Positions 27,445 through 36,857 of a stretch of DNA of 64,000 nt are shown in pieces. Numbering within the stretch: position 1 is the stretch's first letter; every line of letters starts with the position of its first letter. This DNA is from Porticoccaceae bacterium LTM1 (GTDB lineage: Bacteria > Pseudomonadota > Gammaproteobacteria > Pseudomonadales > Porticoccaceae): positions 1,686,501 to 1,750,500 of the forward strand of contig CP127080.1 in NCBI GenBank assembly GCA_030252795.1. Direction: 5' to 3'. Below the pieces are notes generated by a model. The model worked only from the letters and a program-made list of their open reading frames with translations. It searched no databases and was not told the origin of the DNA. The translations under genes and the position numbers were made by a program.

Positions 27445-28530
27445 TTAATTGTCACCAACAACATATCGAAACAGCCTTTCCACCTCCCCATCACTCACTT
27501 CCAGCGCTTTCTCTCCAACATACCACTCAAATCGGCATACACCTTCAGAATCTGTTGGCTGAAGCTCGGCAAAACTCCAAATCTTTTCGCGCTCGGCAAA
27601 TTCCAACGCCCTGCCGGCAAGCACTTTCGCATCACCGGAAAAATGGATATGAAACATATTGATTTGAGGGTTTTCCGGAATCACCTTCACCCCCTCAATA
27701 GAAGAAATCAATTGAGCAACTTCTTTAGCTCGCTGATGGTAGAGCGGAAAGCGTTGCAGCTTTTCTTCAACACCCTTCCTGGCAGCGAGGTAATTTGGAA
27801 AACTGGTAAACACATTACCACCATGACGACGAATCCAGACTCTGGCCTGCTTGATAAATTCGCCAGAGCCTAACAGGGCAGCACCAGAAGGCGCACCGAT
27901 GCCTTTATAAAAACTGACATAAACACTATCGAACAACCCGGCAATTTCCGCGTAGGACTTATTATAAAAATCACGACACTCCCAAAGCCGGGCGCCATCG
28001 AGATGCACTTTCACGCCTTTCGAGCGCAGGTACTCTACCTGCTCGAGCAACTCACTCCACTGCGGTAACTGGCCGCCAATTTCCCGAAGCGGTAACTCCA
28101 TAATCAACGCTGATGGCAACGATGGCATTTTTTGCAAATCCGATAACGTCATCACCTGATCAGCTTCACCAACCTTAATGGCTTGTAAATTGTGAAGATG
28201 CTGGTAAGCCTTCTCTTCATGCAATTCAAGATGAGATGTGGGATGAAATGCAATCAATGAGTTTTGGGCCTGATCCGACCAGATGCGCATCGCCACCAGC
28301 TGCGCCATGATTCCACTTGGCAAAAACACGCACTGCTCCTGCCCCAGCAGGTCGGCAAGTTCTGCCTCAAACTCCTCCAACGCTCCACCTTTGCCATAAA
28401 CATCTGCAGTCACATTTTCATCGGTATAATTGGCGAGCTGAGAAAAATACTCTTTTGGAAGAATCGCCCCCTGCCCCTTCAACTCCTTGGTACAGTTGGC
28501 GCGAATTTGCTCAATACTTTTAGGGCTCAC
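27445..28530 (-). CDS. Threonine aldolase / beta-eliminating lyase family protein
   Basis: A 361-residue fold-type I PLP enzyme. The cofactor lysine lies in VSFYKGIGAPSGAALLG, and the Asp that contacts the pyridine nitrogen in VHLDGARLWE. The N-terminal YTDENVTADVYGKGGALEEFE is a variant of the usual gate seen in low-specificity threonine aldolases. The family cleaves L-threonine or allo-threonine to glycine and acetaldehyde, but this divergent branch could act on other beta-hydroxy amino acids. The start is GTG 28530 with AAGGA upstream. Confidence 0.85.
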   Translation of the reverse strand: MSPKSIEQIRANCTKELKGQGAILPKEYFSQLANYTDENVTADVYGKGGALEEFEAELADLLGQEQCVFLPSGIMAQLVAMRIWSDQAQNSLIAFHPTSHLELHEEKAYQHLHNLQAIKVGEADQVMTLSDLQKMPSLPSALIMELPLREIGGQLPQWSELLEQVEYLRSKGVKVHLDGARLWECRDFYNKSYAEIAGLFDSVYVSFYKGIGAPSGAALLGSGEFIKQARVWIRRHGGNVFTSFPNYLAARKGVEEKLQRFPLYHQRAKEVAQLISSIEGVKVIPENPQINMFHIHFSGDAKVLAGRALEFAEREKIWSFAELQPTDSEGVCRFEWYVGEKALEVSDGEVERLFRYVVGDN

Positions 28531-28690
28531 TGATCAGTTCCTTAATTACTCTGGTTTGAGAAAGAGAATAACCGGAACGGTTACCCGACACCATGAAAGG
28601 AAGACCAAAGACGCTGGATTACTTCGCAGCCCTCACAATGACAACCTTACGAGTGCGGCGAACCTATCGAATGGCTTGAAATGGAAAATA

Positions 28691-28722
28691 AAAAGGCCCG
28701 ATACTTTCGTATCGGGCCTTTT
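28691..28722 (-). terminator. Terminator of the tRNA operon
   Basis: AAAAGGCCCGATAC pairs with GTATCGGGCCTTTT, with a T-rich run following on the - strand. It lies just after the last tRNA gene (His). Confidence 0.92.
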
Positions 28723-28728
28723 GGAATA

Positions 28729-28805
28729 TGGGGTGGCCGACGGGGATCGAACCCGCGACAACAGGAATCACAATCCTGGACTCTACCAACTGAGCTACGG
28801 CCACC
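28729..28805 (-). tRNA. tRNA-His (GTG)
   Basis: Read on the - strand it begins GGTGGCCGTAGCTCAG and ends GGCCACC-CCA. The anticodon GTG is in the loop ATTGTGAT. The extra 5' G opposite the discriminator C, typical of tRNA-His, is encoded, as is CCA. It is the third gene of the Pro-Arg-His cluster. Confidence 0.96.
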
Positions 28806-28832
28806 AGAGAGTCATTTGTCTATCAAGGCAAA

Positions 28833-28909
28833 TGGCACGCCCGGCAGGATTCGAACCTGCGACCATCCGCTTAGAAGGCGGATGCTCTATCCAACTGAGC
28901 TACGGGCGC
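28833..28909 (-). tRNA. tRNA-Arg (TCT)
   Basis: The - strand sequence starts GCGCCCGTAGCTCAGTTGG and ends CGGGCGT-G-CCA. The anticodon is TCT in CCTTCTAAG, and the T loop is GGTTCGAATCC. CCA is encoded. Second gene of the cluster. Confidence 0.96.
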
Positions 28910-29009
28910 TCAACAAGCTCTAATCCTGTGGGCAACACTTAAAAGGGCTTTAAGTGAAACCTGCTCAGCCCCGAAGGCGGCACCGAGCTATTTACTATCT
29001 AAAGAAAAG

Positions 29010-29086
29010 TGGTCGGGGTAGAGAGATTCGAACTCCCGACATCCTGCTCCCAAAGCAGGCGCGCTACCAGACTGCGCTATACCCCG
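29010..29086 (-). tRNA. tRNA-Pro (TGG)
   Basis: The - strand sequence starts CGGGGTATAGCGCAG and ends TACCCCG-A-CCA. The anticodon is TGG in CTTTGGGAG. CCA is encoded. It is the first gene of the - strand cluster Pro-Arg-His, which shares members with the E. coli argX-hisR-leuT-proM cluster in a different order. Confidence 0.96.
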
Positions 29087-29317
29087 ATGTTTCATCTCAC
29101 ATTATCCTGAAGCGGCATCGCTGCGAGAGGTGCGCATAATACTGATGCTCTACCCTCTCGTCAATGGGTTTCTTAAACTATTCTCACATTTCTAAGCGAT
29201 TGAAATTTGAGCACTATTTAGCCACACGTGGTCGATATCCAACCTTTTGGCATCCAGACGTGCAACAGCGAGATTTTGGTCCAAACTGTAAATAAGAACC
29301 ATAACAAAGGAGAGGCT

Positions 29318-30328
29318 ATGATTCGCATTGCTATCAATGGCTATGGACGCATCGGGCGCTGCCTGCTGCACGCTATCTACGAAAGCGGCCGCGACCAGGA
29401 GTTCAATATTGTCGCTATCAACGATCTCTGTGAATTTGATCTGTTAACGCACCTCACCCGCTATGACTCTACACACGGCCATTTCCCTGCCGATGTGGCA
29501 CTGGAGGGCAATCAACTTCGGGTGAACGACCACCGGATTCAGCTGTTGCATCAGCAAGATCCTGCCGACCTGCCCTGGAAAGCGCTGGAAGTGGATCTTG
29601 TCGTTGAATGCAGCGGCCGAATGAAGTCTCGCGAGCTTGTGGATCACCACCTGCAGGCTGGCGCTCCACGAGTACTGGTGAGCCACCCACTGGCCGATGC
29701 TGACCTGACCGTAGTGTACGGGGTCAATCACCATCTGCTGGATGGCTCACAGCGAATTGTCTCAAATGCCTCCTGCACTACCAATTGTCTGGCGCCGGTT
29801 GCCAAGGTGCTTCATAAAGGACTGGGCATTGAGTGTGGCCAGATGACCACTATCCACGCCTATACAAATGACCAGCATCTGCTTGATAACGCCCACAGTG
29901 ACTTCTACCGTGCCAGGGCGGCAGCTCTGTCAATGATCCCGACCAAAACCGGTGCCGCAGCGGCAGTTGGCCTTGTTCTACCTGAGCTCGCGGGAAAACT
30001 CGACGGTATGGCAGTGCGGGTGCCTACACCCAACGTATCTATCGTGGATTTTCACTTTACCGCCAGACGGGAAACCAGCCGCGAAGAGGTTAATCAAATG
30101 TTGCGCGATGCCTCGGAAGGTGATTTAAAAGGCGTGCTAAGCTTTAACGAACAGCCCTTGGTGTCTGTGGATTACAACCACAACCCCGCCTCCAGTATCG
30201 TCGATGCACCGCAAACAAGGGTGCAGGGTCGGCAAGTGAAGGTAATGAGCTGGTACGACAATGAATGGGGATTTTCAAACCGGTTGCTGGATGTGGCAGC
30301 AGCTATGAATAATAGGGCAGATGGATAA
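29318..30328 (+). CDS. gap: Glyceraldehyde-3-phosphate dehydrogenase, type I
   Basis: A 336-residue NAD-dependent GAPDH. The N-terminal Rossmann motif is INGYGRIGRCLLHA. The catalytic Cys153 is in SNASCTTNCLAP with the paired His in TIHAYTNDQ. SMIPTKTGAAAAVGLVLPEL identifies GAPDH rather than erythrose-4-phosphate dehydrogenase. The Asp in AINDLCEF favours NAD. The start ATG 29318 has an AAAGGAGAGG site; the longer frame from 29228 is rejected. Its stop overlaps the next start (TAATG), and it heads a run of glycerol-phosphate genes, suggesting a role in feeding glycerol carbon into glycolysis. Confidence 0.94.
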   Translation: MIRIAINGYGRIGRCLLHAIYESGRDQEFNIVAINDLCEFDLLTHLTRYDSTHGHFPADVALEGNQLRVNDHRIQLLHQQDPADLPWKALEVDLVVECSGRMKSRELVDHHLQAGAPRVLVSHPLADADLTVVYGVNHHLLDGSQRIVSNASCTTNCLAPVAKVLHKGLGIECGQMTTIHAYTNDQHLLDNAHSDFYRARAAALSMIPTKTGAAAAVGLVLPELAGKLDGMAVRVPTPNVSIVDFHFTARRETSREEVNQMLRDASEGDLKGVLSFNEQPLVSVDYNHNPASSIVDAPQTRVQGRQVKVMSWYDNEWGFSNRLLDVAAAMNNRADG

Positions 30329-31071
30329 TGCTGAAAGACCGTCTGGTGGCTCATCGGGGCTACCAACAGCTGTACCCTGAAAATACGCTGCTCGCCATTG
30401 AGAAAGCCATTGAAGCTGGCGCACACTATATCGAAATTGATATTCAATTCAGCTCCGATGGCGTGCCGATGATCTATCACGATGCGACGTTAAAGCGAGT
30501 CAGCGGCATTCATAAAGACGTTAATCGCCTCACCGCCGGTGAATTGGTTCAGCTTACTGCCTGCGAGCCCAAGCGTTTTGGCGATCAATTTTCCGATGTC
30601 AAAATCAGCCGCCTAAGTGACGTGCTTCCACTACTGAAAAAACACCCGGAAGTCACCTTGTTTGTTGAAATCAAAGAAGATGGTATCTATTACCTTGGAC
30701 GACAACAGGTGCTGGATGCCATACATGATGTACTCCACCCCCTGATCGGGCAGTGCATCCTGATCAGCTTTGACCGCGAATTTATTCTGTTGGCACATCA
30801 GTCTGGCTGGCCATCGGTTGGGGTCGTGGTAGAGTCCTGGAGTGATTTGAGCCTCTCTTCCCTTAAAGCCATTCACCCGGACTACCTTTTTATTTCCCAC
30901 AAGAAAATACCCAGTGAAGGTTTACTGGAGAGTAACAGCAGCGCTGAACTTGTGGTGTATGAAATTGGCACCGCAGAGGCGGCTGTCGAATGGTTTCGAC
31001 GTGGCGCAGATATGGTAGAGAGCTTTAACATTGGTGGGCTTCTCCACGACCTTTCTCATCGAGCACTATGA
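30328..31071 (+). CDS. Glycerophosphodiester phosphodiesterase
   Basis: A 247-residue GDPD-family TIM barrel that cleaves glycerophosphodiesters (deacylated phospholipids) to sn-glycerol 3-phosphate plus an alcohol. Catalytic and metal residues: HRGYQQLYPENTLLAI near residue 9 (HR and E) and EIDIQFSSDGVPMIYHD (E-x-D and H). No signal peptide, so it is the cytoplasmic UgpQ-like form. It overlaps gap by one base at its start and the next gene by 4 bases (ATGA), so the three are translationally coupled. Confidence 0.93.
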   Translation: MLKDRLVAHRGYQQLYPENTLLAIEKAIEAGAHYIEIDIQFSSDGVPMIYHDATLKRVSGIHKDVNRLTAGELVQLTACEPKRFGDQFSDVKISRLSDVLPLLKKHPEVTLFVEIKEDGIYYLGRQQVLDAIHDVLHPLIGQCILISFDREFILLAHQSGWPSVGVVVESWSDLSLSSLKAIHPDYLFISHKKIPSEGLLESNSSAELVVYEIGTAEAAVEWFRRGADMVESFNIGGLLHDLSHRAL

Positions 31072-32297
31072 TGGAACAAAAGTCTGACGAAGACTTTGAT
31101 ATCACCATTATCGGCGGCGGAATTCAGGGCGCCGGTATTGCCCAGGCTGCGGCGGCAGCCGGTTATCGCACACTATTGGTGGAAAAAACTGATTGGGCCG
31201 CCGGCACATCCAGTAAATCTTCAAAATTGATTCACGGCGGCCTGCGCTATCTTGAACATGGCCAGTGGTCATTAGTAAGGGAAAGCATCAGGGAACGGGA
31301 GCTATTGATAAAGCTGGCCCCCGAATTGGTGCAACGAAACGACTTTTTTATTCCGCTTTACAAGAACAGTAGACTTTCGAGCACACAACTTCGCTGTGGA
31401 TTATGGGTCTATCAGCTTCTCAGCGGCTTTAAATCGAGCAGTCGTTTTGAACAATTGAAGCCGGAGGATAAACCTTTTTTTTCGCAGTTAAATAGCGACG
31501 GGTTGCACTCAATTTTTCGCTACAGTGATGCGCAAACCGACGATCAGGCATTGACCCGTGCCGTAGTTCAATCAGCATCGGATCTGGGGGTAACACTGAC
31601 TTGCCCCGCCGAGATGCTCCACGCAGAAGCCAATTCAAGTGGTTACAATCTGCAAATCAGGCATAAGGGTAAAACACTGTCCCTGCATTGCCAGGTATTG
31701 ATTAATGCCTGTGGCCCGTGGGTAAACCACCTGCTGCGCTCCATATCCCCAATGCCTAGACGCATTGAAATTGAATTGGTTCAGGGAACCCACATCTTCT
31801 TTGAAGAACAATTGAGCCCCTATTGTTTCTATCTTGAAGCACCGCAAGATGGCCGAGCTGTTTTTGTAATGCCCTGGAAAAATGGCACTTTGGTCGGTAC
31901 AACTGAAACGCTTTACCTTGGACACCCCGATCACTGTCATCCACTGGACTCCGAGGTCGACTACCTGCAAACAGTGCTGAATCACTACTTTCCGAATTGG
32001 ATTAAGACCCCAAACGATGCATTTTGCGGACTACGAGTATTACCCAAAGCCCTTGGCAGCGATCAGCGAATCTTCAGTCGAAGCCGGGAAGTGATAGTGA
32101 AAGCAGAAGGTCACTATATAGGGGTTTATGGCGGAAAGTTAACCGGTTACCGAGCCACAGCCGAGAAGATAATCAAACAGGTCCGTGAAATTATTGGCCG
32201 CCGTCAGGAAGTTGCACGTACCGATAAATTAACACTCAAATCTAGCGATTTACCCCCTCAATCATCGCTTCACACCAGCGCTCATAGCGACCGCTGA
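31068..32297 (+). CDS. FAD-dependent glycerol-3-phosphate dehydrogenase, short form
   Basis: A GlpD-like flavoprotein of 409 residues that oxidises sn-glycerol 3-phosphate to DHAP. The FAD motif TIIGGGIQGAGIAQAAA starts near residue 13, the family signature SSKSSKLIHGGLRYLEHG is present, and FCGLRVLPKALGSD resembles the substrate-domain motif. E. coli GlpD is about 501 residues. This protein ends soon after GVYGGKLTGYRATAEKI and lacks most of the C-terminal helical domain. Its last 56 bases overlap the 3' end of the convergent kinase gene, so the tail sequence is constrained by both genes. It follows the GDPD gene with a 4-base overlap. Confidence 0.88.
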   Translation: MMEQKSDEDFDITIIGGGIQGAGIAQAAAAAGYRTLLVEKTDWAAGTSSKSSKLIHGGLRYLEHGQWSLVRESIRERELLIKLAPELVQRNDFFIPLYKNSRLSSTQLRCGLWVYQLLSGFKSSSRFEQLKPEDKPFFSQLNSDGLHSIFRYSDAQTDDQALTRAVVQSASDLGVTLTCPAEMLHAEANSSGYNLQIRHKGKTLSLHCQVLINACGPWVNHLLRSISPMPRRIEIELVQGTHIFFEEQLSPYCFYLEAPQDGRAVFVMPWKNGTLVGTTETLYLGHPDHCHPLDSEVDYLQTVLNHYFPNWIKTPNDAFCGLRVLPKALGSDQRIFSRSREVIVKAEGHYIGVYGGKLTGYRATAEKIIKQVREIIGRRQEVARTDKLTLKSSDLPPQSSLHTSAHSDR

Positions 32298-33648
32298 TTC
32301 CGTCGCATTCCGTATTGGCGTAGAAGGTTCGGTACTGCTCAGGCCAATCTGGACAGTCGGCCATTAGCCACGCCAAACCTTTAGCCGTTGCCTCTAGTGA
32401 TTCCGGACGAAGGATTGTCAAACCGGTAGCATCCGCCAATTTTTGGCAGAAGCTGTCAAAACCGGCCAAGCCACCACCCACACGAATTTGATTGGCACAA
32501 CCGCCACCATGACAGAGCTGCTGAAAATTACATTTCAATAAAAACACTACACTCTCCAGCACGGCGACCATCCTGGCTTCGCTACAACCTTCACCAATAA
32601 ATTCACTGGCAAAATTCTCTTTCCAAAATGGAGAAGCCAGTCCGCCTATTCCGTTGAGGAACAGCGGAGGATCACTATAAGTTGCAGACCAGGCATCAAG
32701 CCGATCGAAACTGGGCAGAGATAACGAATTCGCTGCCCACTGCAAAGCACTGGCAGCCCCATTGACCGTACCCTCGGCGACAAAATGCCGCTCGCCACCC
32801 TGCTCCCATAAAAGGGTTTGCAATAACCGCTCGGGGGGAGCTTCAGTAGCGGTCAAACTTTTAGCAATAAAAGCGCCGGTACCAGCGTTAATGACCACAG
32901 ATTCAGGCTCACCTCCGCCTAACCCGGCTATAGCCGCACATTGGTCGCCAGTCACCCACCGTAGCGGAATCTCTCGTTCTCCTACGACCAGGCTGCCCCA
33001 CTCGGAACTGCTTGGCTGGATGATTGGCAAAAGTGGTTCGTGTATATCAAACAGTGTCATCAGCTGGGGATCCCAGCTTCCGGTGTGAATGTTATACAGA
33101 AGCGTTCTTGATGCATTGGCGGGATCAACAACAAAGGGAGTGCCTTTCAGTAATCTACTCAAAAGATAACTCGCCAATGGCGCAATACAAAGACGCTGCT
33201 CAACCTTTGCATGCTGGACTTCAGGAACATGCTGCAGGCACCAATGCATCTTACTGGCACCAAAATGTGCATTGGGATAAAGGCCAGTGTGCTCGTAGAT
33301 TGCCTCAGCATTCAGGGAAAGCTGGTCAAGCCAGTCAGCAGCACGGGTATCCTGCCAACTGAGTATGGGTGTCAGGGCATTACCCGTTTCCCTATCCCAA
33401 CACACCAGACTGGATCGCTGTGTGACCATACCAGCAATAACAGTTCGATCTTCTGGAATTTTCACCTTGGAAAGACATTGCTGCAGTGACTGAACGACCT
33501 CATCCGGGTTCTGCTCAACCCAGCCTCGATGCGGGGTAGATGTAGAAACCCGCTCTGAATGTAATTGCAAAAGCGACCCATCACTTTCATAAAGCGCGAC
33601 GCGTGAGCTTTGCCCACCTTGATCCAGAACCAGAAGCAAATCATTCAT
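32242..33648 (-). CDS. FGGY-family carbohydrate kinase, glycerol kinase-like
   Basis: A 468-residue kinase of the FGGY family. The N-terminal phosphate-binding motif is VLDQGGQSSRVALY, the substrate region includes PILSWQDTRAADW, and VTGDQCAAIAGLG is followed by VINAGTGAFIAKS. The C-terminal part has RVGGGLAGFDSFCQKLADATG. The motifs and context (with GDPD, GlpD-like and GAPDH genes) suggest glycerol as substrate, but identity to classical GlpK is modest. It is convergent with, and overlaps, the GlpD-like gene by 56 bases. No clear ribosome-binding site was seen. Confidence 0.85.
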   Translation of the reverse strand: MNDLLLVLDQGGQSSRVALYESDGSLLQLHSERVSTSTPHRGWVEQNPDEVVQSLQQCLSKVKIPEDRTVIAGMVTQRSSLVCWDRETGNALTPILSWQDTRAADWLDQLSLNAEAIYEHTGLYPNAHFGASKMHWCLQHVPEVQHAKVEQRLCIAPLASYLLSRLLKGTPFVVDPANASRTLLYNIHTGSWDPQLMTLFDIHEPLLPIIQPSSSEWGSLVVGEREIPLRWVTGDQCAAIAGLGGGEPESVVINAGTGAFIAKSLTATEAPPERLLQTLLWEQGGERHFVAEGTVNGAASALQWAANSLSLPSFDRLDAWSATYSDPPLFLNGIGGLASPFWKENFASEFIGEGCSEARMVAVLESVVFLLKCNFQQLCHGGGCANQIRVGGGLAGFDSFCQKLADATGLTILRPESLEATAKGLAWLMADCPDWPEQYRTFYANTECDGISGRYERWCEAMIEGVNR

Positions 33649-33689
33649 AAGGAATAAAATAGCCTATGGGGGGGACTTGGGGTTAATTT

Positions 33690-34172
33690 TTAGGTAAGAG
33701 GTAGAGGCTTGAAAACCATCAACCCGACAATAACCAGAATGGTTGTAAATGCCACCACACCCAGTAGCGTCCAACCTCTCATCAAACTTTTAAAGCTAGA
33801 TTCTGTGTCATCAGTTGATCTTCCGGCGATCACTTCAGCGGATAGCTTTCTCAACTGATATTGGATTTTGACTACGGTCAACCAAGAAAAGGCAACTACT
33901 GCATAAAGTACCAATACCGCAATAAACCACTGTGAGTTAAAGGCCCAACCAAGATGGCTCATCAGTAGAACACCAGTGACTATCTGAACCACAATCGATG
34001 GTGTAGTAAACAACCAATCCGCCAGTACAACGTGTCTGGCAGTAACCGCAATCGCCTGCCAATTACCACTTCGGTATGCCATCAGCATAAAAAAAGCGAT
34101 TCCCGCACCGGTACCAGTAACGATAATGGCAGCAATAATATGAAACCACTTCAACATCAGGTAGTAATCCAT
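33690..34172 (-). CDS. DUF2269 integral membrane protein
   Basis: A 160-residue inner-membrane protein with four hydrophobic helices (LKWFHIIAAIIVTGTGAGIAFF, VVLADWLFTTPSIVVQIVTGVL, WFIAVLVLYAVVAFSWL, LGVVAFTTILVIVGLMVF). The pattern of a His in helix 1 and GxxL in helix 2 matches DUF2269. The function is unknown. Its ATG overlaps the stop of the saccharopine dehydrogenase-like gene (TAATG), so the two form an operon. Confidence 0.85.
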   Translation of the reverse strand: MDYYLMLKWFHIIAAIIVTGTGAGIAFFMLMAYRSGNWQAIAVTARHVVLADWLFTTPSIVVQIVTGVLLMSHLGWAFNSQWFIAVLVLYAVVAFSWLTVVKIQYQLRKLSAEVIAGRSTDDTESSFKSLMRGWTLLGVVAFTTILVIVGLMVFKPLPLT

Positions 34173-35308
34173 TAATTCGTCTCCTTCTCTACACTTACGC
34201 TGTGATGAATACCAAACTGTTTGGCCAATTGATCAAACTCAGCCATCGAATACATCCCCAAACAAGGAGTCGCTCCAACCACAGACTGGCCAGCAACTAA
34301 TTTTTTAGCCACCAAAATCGTTGAAAACGTCGGTATATAAGGGCCAATCCCGTTCGCTGCATTCAACTTCCAGGATAGGGATAAGGGTTTGCCTTGCTTG
34401 TCTTCACCGAAAAGAGTGACCCGCATCCCTCCTATATCTGTACCAAATCTTCGCAACAGGTTACTTAATCGAAATATAGGGCCCGATAGTGGTAACCAGT
34501 TTTTGACGAGTTTAATCTTGCACAGCCAGGCCATAAAACTCATAGACAGGTGCAAAATCGGCAACTCCAAACCTGCCTGAAATCTTACGGTTTGCACAGT
34601 GCTGTACCTGGTTGGAAACAGCTCCAGATCCGGGACATCTACATTGGCAAGCCAGCGCTTTCCAACCCCGTCACCAAAATTCCAGCGACGTATCGACATC
34701 CAGCCATAGCGCTGCTGCCAGCTGCCATTTTCATAAACAGGAAATGGATGACCTGTGTAGGAAAGAATCCCTTTTACCGTAGCCTCACCGCGATCTGCTT
34801 TATTACCCGGTGCGATTGCAAAATCAATGGAATCCAACCGCTGAAACTGATCCCGATACTGGTCAATCACAACAGATGACAAACCGGGTACCGAGCTGGC
34901 ACCACTGATTATTTGCACACCTGCTGCTTTGGCGGCTTGATCAAGTGAGTCGATATCACAAACAAAGCGTCGATCATCAGACAGATCGACATAATGACAA
35001 CCGCAGGCAATGCAGGCTTTCGGCACTCGATAATCCTGCCCCTGAAAAGGACCACTTGTGTGGATCACCAGATCCGGTTTCAGGTCAGCAAGTTGAGAGG
35101 TAAAGTTAGCGGCATTCAGATCAATCGGGGCACACGCTAATGATGCCCTGGCACCGCTTTCATTTAATTTCTGGCAAATAGATTCGGCTTTGACAGCGCT
35201 GCGCCCGGCAATAATCAGGATGAGTGAGGCATCTTTCGCGAGCTGCTCGGCAATACGTTTTCCGAAATTGCCATAGCCGCCGAGTATTACTATCCGTTTA
35301 ACACTCAC
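34172..35308 (-). CDS. Saccharopine dehydrogenase-family oxidoreductase
   Basis: A 378-residue protein with an N-terminal Rossmann fold, IVILGGYGNFGKRIAEQLAKD, then VIHTSGPFQGQDYRVPKACIACGCHYVDLSDDR, which is typical of the saccharopine dehydrogenase-like family (trans-acting enoyl reductase group). The C-terminal half has a possible membrane-associated hydrophobic stretch. The substrate is unknown, since the family is used in lysine, lipid and secondary metabolism. GTG start. It is co-transcribed with the downstream DUF2269 gene. Confidence 0.85.
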   Translation of the reverse strand: MSVKRIVILGGYGNFGKRIAEQLAKDASLILIIAGRSAVKAESICQKLNESGARASLACAPIDLNAANFTSQLADLKPDLVIHTSGPFQGQDYRVPKACIACGCHYVDLSDDRRFVCDIDSLDQAAKAAGVQIISGASSVPGLSSVVIDQYRDQFQRLDSIDFAIAPGNKADRGEATVKGILSYTGHPFPVYENGSWQQRYGWMSIRRWNFGDGVGKRWLANVDVPDLELFPTRYSTVQTVRFQAGLELPILHLSMSFMAWLCKIKLVKNWLPLSGPIFRLSNLLRRFGTDIGGMRVTLFGEDKQGKPLSLSWKLNAANGIGPYIPTFSTILVAKKLVAGQSVVGATPCLGMYSMAEFDQLAKQFGIHHSVSVEKETN

Positions 35309-35332
35309 GTTTTATCTCTTTTATCCAGACAT

Positions 35333-35362
35333 AAAAAAAGCCGTCATCATTGACGGCTTTTT
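35333..35362. terminator. Terminator between cysS and the saccharopine-like gene
   Basis: AAAAAAAGCCGTCA pairs with TGACGGCTTTTT around a short loop. It directly follows the cysS stop on the - strand and has a U-tract in that direction. Confidence 0.92.
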
Positions 35363-35365
35363 GTT

Positions 35366-36745
35366 TTACTCTCGACGCCACTTCGTGCCTTGAGGAGAAT
35401 CCTCCAACACAACTCCGGCAGCTTGAAGTTCATCGCGGATTTGATCCGCTCTTGCAAAATCCCGGTTCTTTTTAGCGTCTGCCCGCTCAACAATTAATGC
35501 TTCAATTTGTTGCTCGGAAATTGCATCGTCACCACCGCGTGCCTGCTTGAACCACTGTTCCGCGTCACCTTGCAGCACTCCCAGCATGGCACCTGCAGCC
35601 AACAGGCGACCCTTGCAGACCGGCTTGTCGGCATCGCTGGCTTTATTTAAATCACGCGCCAATTGGTGCAGTTCACTAATGGCCAGCGGAGTATTGATGT
35701 CATCATACAATGCCTGCAAAAAAGCACTGTCAGCCAGATCAACCTGCGCCGCCTCAACTTGCTGGGCGTCGCGCAAGGCGCCGTACAGGCTGTCCAGCAC
35801 CTTCCAGTTACTTTCCAGCATCTCGGCATTAAAGTTCACATCGGAGCGGTAATGCGCAGAGAGCAGCGCAAATCGCAGCAACTCACCAGGATATTCCGAC
35901 AACAGATCGTGCACCATGCGGAAGTTACCCAGCGACTTGGACATTTTCTCGCCGTCGATATTTACGTAGCCGTTGTGCATCCAGTAACGCACAAACTGCT
36001 TACCGCCGTGGGAGCACTGACTCTGGGCGATTTCGTTTTCGTGGTGCGGGAACACCAGATCACGACCACCACCGTGAATATCAATGGTTTCACCGAGGTG
36101 TTTTTCAATCATTGCCGAGCACTCCAGATGCCAGCCTGGACGACCACGGCCCCAGGGGCTATCCCAGCCCGGCTCACTGTCGCTGGAAGGTTTCCAGAGC
36201 ACGAAGTCACCGGCGTATTTTTTATACGGCGCGACCTCTACTCGTGCTCCGGCGAGCATATCTTCCAGTGAACGGTTGGAGAGCTTGCCGTAATCGGCCA
36301 TAGACTCTACGGAAAAGAGAACATGCCCTTCTGCCTCATAGGCATAACCACTCTCAATCAACCGCTCGATCATGGCGATCATTTCCGGCAGGTGTTGGGT
36401 GGCGTAAGGAATCACATCCGGCTCAAGATTATTGAGCGCGGCCATGTCCTCAAAATAGGCTTTGGCATAACGGGCCGACAGTTCGGAAATATCTTCTTTA
36501 TTTTCCGCAGCGGCCTTCATGATCTTGTCGTCGATATCGGTAATATTACGTGCGTAGGTCACTTCCCCATAAAGCGATTTCAGCAGACGATAAAGCGTAT
36601 CGAACACCACAACCGGGCGAGCATTACCAATATGAACGCGGTTATAAACCGTCGGCCCACAGACATACATCTTCACCTTGTTTGCTTCGAGGGGTGTGAA
36701 GATTTCTTTTTTACCGCTGTGGGTGTTGTAAATTTTCAGGGTCAT
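35366..36745 (-). CDS. cysS: Cysteinyl-tRNA synthetase
   Basis: A class I aminoacyl-tRNA synthetase of 459 residues. The HIGH motif appears as HIGN (residues 38-41) in [18 protein letters not shown], and KMSKS in [12 protein letters not shown]. Zinc ligands are Cys29 (YVCGPT), the Cys in HLECSAM, and the His pair in [13 protein letters not shown]. The start was set at 36745 (MTLKIYN), the family N-terminus; 36760 is an alternative. The motif [20 protein letters not shown] and the insert after [13 protein letters not shown] resemble the alphaproteobacterial type more than E. coli CysS (GMTVYDYCHIGHAR), hinting at an old transfer. Confidence 0.94.
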   Translation of the reverse strand: MTLKIYNTHSGKKEIFTPLEANKVKMYVCGPTVYNRVHIGNARPVVVFDTLYRLLKSLYGEVTYARNITDIDDKIMKAAAENKEDISELSARYAKAYFEDMAALNNLEPDVIPYATQHLPEMIAMIERLIESGYAYEAEGHVLFSVESMADYGKLSNRSLEDMLAGARVEVAPYKKYAGDFVLWKPSSDSEPGWDSPWGRGRPGWHLECSAMIEKHLGETIDIHGGGRDLVFPHHENEIAQSQCSHGGKQFVRYWMHNGYVNIDGEKMSKSLGNFRMVHDLLSEYPGELLRFALLSAHYRSDVNFNAEMLESNWKVLDSLYGALRDAQQVEAAQVDLADSAFLQALYDDINTPLAISELHQLARDLNKASDADKPVCKGRLLAAGAMLGVLQGDAEQWFKQARGGDDAISEQQIEALIVERADAKKNRDFARADQIRDELQAAGVVLEDSPQGTKWRRE

Positions 36746-36763
36746 AGTTGAGTCCGACATTTG

Positions 36764-36850
36764 GTCGCACGCTACACGTCGCACGTCGCACGCTTAAACC
36801 CGACCCCAAAAGTGCCAAGTTTTTAGCGTGCGACGTGCGACGTGCGACGT
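36764..36850. repeat. Inverted 7-bp repeats between cysS and glnS
   Basis: The left arm (36764-36793) consists of GTCGCAC-type heptamers (three exact, one variant). The right arm (36826-36850) is the inverse: GCGTGCGACGTGCGACGTGCG and on. A 32-base AT-rich spacer separates them. The array lies just before the glnS stop and just upstream of cysS, forming a strong hairpin with staggered registers. Confidence 0.85.
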
Positions 36851-36857
36851 CTGACTA

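Noticed and set aside
28487-29139. Small open frames across the tRNA cluster
   Set aside because: They overlap three clear tRNA genes and the terminator. Sequences such as GRIRTCDHPLRRR are typical mistranslations of tRNA genes.
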